29,012 nucleotides of DNA. Source: an uncultured Collinsella sp. Its GTDB lineage: Bacteria > Actinomycetota > Coriobacteriia > Coriobacteriales > Coriobacteriaceae. The position numbers were made by a program, and so were the translations under genes. The notes below the pieces were generated by a model. It did not search any database. It worked only from the letters and a program-made list of their open reading frames with translations, and was not told the DNA's origin. The DNA lies in contig CAKTVQ010000019.1 of assembly GCA_934630375.1 (NCBI GenBank), positions 1-29,012 of the forward strand. The letters are read 5' to 3'. Shown here in pieces: positions 25,869 to 29,012 of the stretch. Positions within the stretch are counted from its first letter, which is position 1. Each line of letters begins with the position of its first letter.

Positions 25869-27695
25869 TTAGGCCTCGCCTCCCTTCGCGGCGGCAACAT
25901 CTGTGGCCGCAGCGGCAATCTTCCAGCTTGCGGCCTGCTCGTACTCGGCCCACATCTTGGCGTACAGGCCGCCTGCCGCCAAAAGCTCGGCATGGTTGCC
26001 CGTCTCCTGCACGCTGCCCTGATTGAGCACCACAATTTGGTCGGCACCCACCACGGTCGAAAGCCGGTGCGCGATCATAATGACCGTGCGGCCCGCCGCC
26101 AGCTTGCTAAAGGCGCGCTGGATGAGCGCCTCGTTTTCGGGATCGGCAAAAGCCGTAGCCTCATCGAGCACCACGATGGGCGCATCCTTGAGGATGGCGC
26201 GGGCAAGCGCCACGCGCTGAACCTCGCCGCCCGAAAGATACGCCCCGCCGGCACCGAGCATGGTGTTAATGCCGTGCGGAAGCTTGGCCACGATGTCATC
26301 GCACTGGGCCGCAGAGAGGGCCGCGAGCACTTCGTCGTCAGTGGCCGTAGGCTTGGATGCACGCACGTTGTCGGCAAGCGTCTGCCTGAACAGCTGGTTG
26401 GTCTGGAACACAAACGCGACCTGGTCCATGAGCTCGTGCGGGTCTATGTCGCGAACATCCACACCGCCCACGAGCACGCGGCCTGCAGTAACATCCCAAA
26501 AACGCGGGATCAGGCTCGCACAGGTCGACTTACCGCCACCCGAGGGGCCCACCAGCGCGAGGGTGCTACCAGCGGAAACGCTAAAGCTCACATGATCGAC
26601 GGCAGGCGCCTCGGCGCCCTCGTACGTAAAGCTCACGTCGTCAAAACGTACGTCGCCGCCGGCAGGGTGCTTGGGCTGGGCGGGCACGGGAAGCTGCTGC
26701 GACTCCATAATGCTCCGGATGCGGGCCAGTGAATCGGCACTCATCTGGGACGCCTCGCCCACAAACATGAGCTTGGTCATGGCCGTCGGCACTACGGCAG
26801 AAAAGATCGCGTAAAAGGTGAAGTTAGTCATAAAACGTGCGAAGTCCGTCTCGCCCGGTGCCAGTAGCAGCGCCACAGGCAACACGAACGCCACGAGGCC
26901 GTTGAGCGCCGTAAGGTTGAGCACCTGCGGACCGCGGCAGAACGTACCCGCGTAGCTTTGCGCCATGTGCGCGTACTCGGCAATCGCATCGTGGAACGCC
27001 TTAAAGGAGTAGACCGTCTGCTGAAACACCTTGACCACGGGGATGCCACGCACGTATTCGGTACCAGTCTTGTTCATTTTGACCAGCGCGCCCATGTAGG
27101 CCTTCATAAACTCGGCGCCTTTGCCGCTCATCATGGTGGCCATGGCGCCAAGCGAAATAACGACCGAGATAAGGCACGCCGCGCCCAAACGCCAATCGAG
27201 GGCGAAAAGCAGCACGAGCAGGCCCACGACCATGGCGGCGGCGCCGGCGATGTCGGGCAGCATGTGCGCGAGCAGCGTTTCGGTAGAGGCGGCGCACCCG
27301 TCTACGATGCGGCGCAGCTCGCCGGTGGCATGCGTGTCAAAGTAGCCGAGTGGCAGCTTAAGCAGATGCTCGCTCGTAGCCTTGCGGATATTGGACGCGC
27401 AGCGAAACGCGGACAGATGCGTGCACATGAGTCCCGCGAAATAGACTACGATGCTTGCCAGGGCAAAGCCCACGGCCCACCAGCCATACATCGCGATATC
27501 GCCGGCTTCGCTCCAGTTGGGAGCCACGGCGATAAGGTTGCGCGCGACAAGCCAAATGCATACGTACGGGCCAAAGCTCAGCAGCTGAGAGAGCGCCGAG
27601 AGCGCCATGCCCAAATACGTTAGGAACTTACGGTCACCGGCATACGCGAGCAACTCGCCGATTCCGCCACCTTCCTTTTTTGATCCCTTTGCCAT
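25869..27695 (-). CDS. ABC exporter half-transporter (YbtP/YbtQ-like), first subunit
   Basis: The 608-residue protein has a membrane domain (about 20-315) and an ATPase domain with Walker A GPSGGGKST (383-391), signature LSGGE (487-491) and Walker B/D-loop DEATAFADPENE (511-522). The ATAFADPENE variant replaces the common ATASLD and is familiar from YbtQ-like siderophore-associated transporters. The start codon 27695 has AGAAGGGA about 7 nt upstream. The gene is first in a two-gene operon, divergent from an AraC-family regulator, with a palindromic operator in the shared intergenic region. Direction of transport is uncertain: the fold is of exporter type, yet YbtPQ relatives import. Confidence 0.88.
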   Translation of the reverse strand: MAKGSKKEGGGIGELLAYAGDRKFLTYLGMALSALSQLLSFGPYVCIWLVARNLIAVAPNWSEAGDIAMYGWWAVGFALASIVVYFAGLMCTHLSAFRCASNIRKATSEHLLKLPLGYFDTHATGELRRIVDGCAASTETLLAHMLPDIAGAAAMVVGLLVLLFALDWRLGAACLISVVISLGAMATMMSGKGAEFMKAYMGALVKMNKTGTEYVRGIPVVKVFQQTVYSFKAFHDAIAEYAHMAQSYAGTFCRGPQVLNLTALNGLVAFVLPVALLLAPGETDFARFMTNFTFYAIFSAVVPTAMTKLMFVGEASQMSADSLARIRSIMESQQLPVPAQPKHPAGGDVRFDDVSFTYEGAEAPAVDHVSFSVSAGSTLALVGPSGGGKSTCASLIPRFWDVTAGRVLVGGVDVRDIDPHELMDQVAFVFQTNQLFRQTLADNVRASKPTATDDEVLAALSAAQCDDIVAKLPHGINTMLGAGGAYLSGGEVQRVALARAILKDAPIVVLDEATAFADPENEALIQRAFSKLAAGRTVIMIAHRLSTVVGADQIVVLNQGSVQETGNHAELLAAGGLYAKMWAEYEQAASWKIAAAATDVAAAKGGEA

Positions 27696-27742
27696 GAGAT
27701 TCCCTTCTAACGGCTTGAGAGTTAACCGCCATCAACTTATCA

Positions 27743-27771
27743 TTGACGTGTTAGCCATGGCTCACAATCAA
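27743..27771. promoter_or_regulatory. Divergent control region with palindromic operator
   Basis: An 18-bp palindrome with one mismatched pair, TGTTAGCCATGGCTCACA (27749-27766), shares AGCCATGGCT and flanking GT/AC with the site at 24024-24043. It sits directly after TTGACG (27743-27748, plus) and beside TTGATT (27766-27771, minus), candidate -35 elements for the two divergent transcripts. No good -10 is visible on either strand, which would fit activator-dependent transcription. Confidence 0.55.
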
Positions 27772-27809
27772 GCCAGGCGTGGACGTTTCCGCAAAGGAAG
27801 GGGACGCTT

Positions 27810-28814
27810 TTGCAAATACGGCGGGCAGCGACCGACATAACCGAGCTCTACGCACCGCAGTTTGAGCAGTTTGGCCTGGAGCTTACCGGCAAGGGCGCCG
27901 TCTTTACCGGCGAGGTGGCAAACGACCGGGCGCACGGCCGCGCATGGATCATGCCCCTCTCCCCCAGCTGCATCGTCATGGAGCATTTCATTACTCCGAC
28001 CCGCGACATGCACCTAGTCGAGTACACGCCCGAGCCGTATGCCTGCGTGAGCGAGATCAGTGCGTCCACGCTCGCATGCATGCCCGAGGCCGGCATAACG
28101 CCTGCGAACCTTAAGCCGCTGCGCGGACCGTGGCCGAACAATGCGATTTGCAGTTTTATTCAAGATAACTGCGGCGAGGAGCTGAGCCCGCTGTTTGCAG
28201 GGCAGCTCTACCACTCGCGCTCGGTGCTCTTTTTACCAGGGTATTTTGATGAGCTGGAGCATCGTTATCCCACCGAGTTCGCCGGGATCTTTGAGACATT
28301 TGCCGAGCCATGGCACGAGGAAGCGATGTCTGCCATCTGCCACACACTGCACCGAATAAACGAGGGACGCGCACGCGGCGCAGGCGGACATGTCTATATG
28401 CGGGGAATCGTGGAAACCATGGTCGCCGAGCTTGCCTGTTCACGCGCGTCCTATAAGCAGGCACAACAGGCGGCAGATACGCGGGCTAGCGTAGGCCTTG
28501 CCAACGAGGCCGCGGCCATCGTCGAGCGCGCGCTCGACAAGGGCAGGCATGTGGGTGTGAACGAGGTGGCCGAGAGGCTCTACACGAGCCGCTCCAAATT
28601 GTGCGCCACCTTTAAGGCCCAAACCGGCGAGTCCCTGGGCGCCTATATTAGAAGACGCCGCATGGAGCGAGCACAGGACCTTTTGGCCGACAGCTCGCTC
28701 ACAATAGCGCAGGTGGCAGAGCGACTAGGCTATCCCCAACAGGCCGCCTTCGCCCAAGCATTCAAGCAATACACCAACACCACCCCCACCACCTGGCGCT
28801 CCCACCATATATAA
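27810..28814 (+). CDS. AraC-family transcriptional regulator
   Basis: The 334-residue protein has an unassigned N-terminal sensing part and a C-terminal double helix-turn-helix of AraC/XylS type. The first helix-turn-helix (VNEVAERLYTSRSKLCATFK) and the second (TIAQVAERLGYPQQAAFAQAFKQY) end in the TPTTWR motif. The start is TTG 27810 with AAGGAAGGGG upstream; the first ATG in frame lies much later, so TTG is preferred. It is divergent from the ABC pair it probably controls, as YbtA does for ybtPQ; its ligand may be a metal chelate. A 13-bp hairpin follows. Confidence 0.9.
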   Translation: MQIRRAATDITELYAPQFEQFGLELTGKGAVFTGEVANDRAHGRAWIMPLSPSCIVMEHFITPTRDMHLVEYTPEPYACVSEISASTLACMPEAGITPANLKPLRGPWPNNAICSFIQDNCGEELSPLFAGQLYHSRSVLFLPGYFDELEHRYPTEFAGIFETFAEPWHEEAMSAICHTLHRINEGRARGAGGHVYMRGIVETMVAELACSRASYKQAQQAADTRASVGLANEAAAIVERALDKGRHVGVNEVAERLYTSRSKLCATFKAQTGESLGAYIRRRRMERAQDLLADSSLTIAQVAERLGYPQQAAFAQAFKQYTNTTPTTWRSHHI

Positions 28815-28816
28815 AG

Positions 28817-28845
28817 AACGAGGGCGCCGCCGGCGCCCTCGTTCG
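28817..28845 (+). terminator. AraC-family gene terminator hairpin
   Basis: A perfect 13-bp stem (28817-28829 with 28833-28845) with a 3-nt loop starts 3 bp after the stop codon. The following GCTCTATTTC is only moderately T-rich. Confidence 0.65.
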
Positions 28846-28896
28846 CTCTATTTCATTCAGCCCACCTGACCCGAACGGCCGAGTCGTAGCGGAACC

Positions 28897-29012
28897 CGGG
28901 AGCCCCGGCAGGGCGGGTGTTTGCTCAAAATGAGTTCCGCACGCAAAGAAGGCCACTTAATGTGGCCTTCGTCTTGCGCAGGACTGTCCGAAATTTTGAG
29001 GAAGCACCCGCC
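28897..29012. repeat. Nested palindrome with conserved 60-nt core (copy 2, cut by the window end)
   Basis: The core at 28932-28991 is in the opposite orientation to copy 1, is exactly 60 nt, and keeps the same start, centre (CACATTAAGTG) and end blocks. Its 9-bp stem (28948-28956 with 28962-28970) differs in sequence but remains paired. Flanking arms 28912-28931 and 28993-29012 match in 18 of 20 positions, and the outer left sequence 28897-28914 (CGGGAGCCCCGGCAGGGC) resembles the outer arm of copy 1. The right arm runs off the window. Confidence 0.82.

Overview
The window is about 29 kb of high-GC chromosomal DNA, most likely from a Coriobacteriia gut actinobacterium close to Collinsella. That call rests on inference from the type III glutamine synthetase, the MetH with a separately encoded reactivation domain, the large BTAD-type regulator, codon use, and the abundance of small palindromic repeats. 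It is mostly core genome, with accessory character concentrated in intergenic repeats and in the right third.

Left (1-10.4 kb): the 3' end of a tRNA gene with its terminator; a 221-bp element with 35-bp inverted ends; a type III glutamine synthetase (minus); then a divergent methionine/folate operon on the plus strand (metF, a stand-alone MetH reactivation-domain gene, metH). The metF leader is long and can fold. A UPF0210 (PFL-like) gene, a class I methyltransferase gene and yhbY follow. Between the UPF0210 and methyltransferase genes lies a nested palindrome of about 134 bp. A second copy of its 60-nt core sits at the extreme right end of the window.

Middle (10.4-20.5 kb): mostly minus strand. 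A 999-residue NTPase/BTAD transcriptional regulator; the amino-sugar genes nagB, a glucose-type PTS EIIA and glmM; rpsI-rplM with a structured leader; a patatin-like lipase. Then comes about 680 bp without a gene, holding a 62-bp tandem repeat and a 47-bp direct repeat that carries an inverted copy of the tmRNA T-arm. The tmRNA gene ssrA and one unrecognised plus-strand gene follow.

Right (20.5-29 kb): an RHH antitoxin/PIN toxin pair with a clear operator set; a P1B-type metal ATPase preceded by a small one-membrane-segment protein that resembles the mycobacterial DUF1490/PacL metallochaperone partner of CtpC; a heterodimeric ABC exporter pair (YbtP/YbtQ-like); and a divergent AraC-family regulator. 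The metal ATPase pair and the ABC/AraC divergent region share a near-identical palindromic operator, which suggests one metal-responsive regulon.

The most promising undescribed items are the covarying 60-nt palindromic element family with conserved long arms, the shared operator linking the ATPase and ABC/AraC modules, the CtpC-PacL-like pair with a non-canonical membrane motif, and inverted T-arm copies lying just beyond the terminators of both RNA genes.
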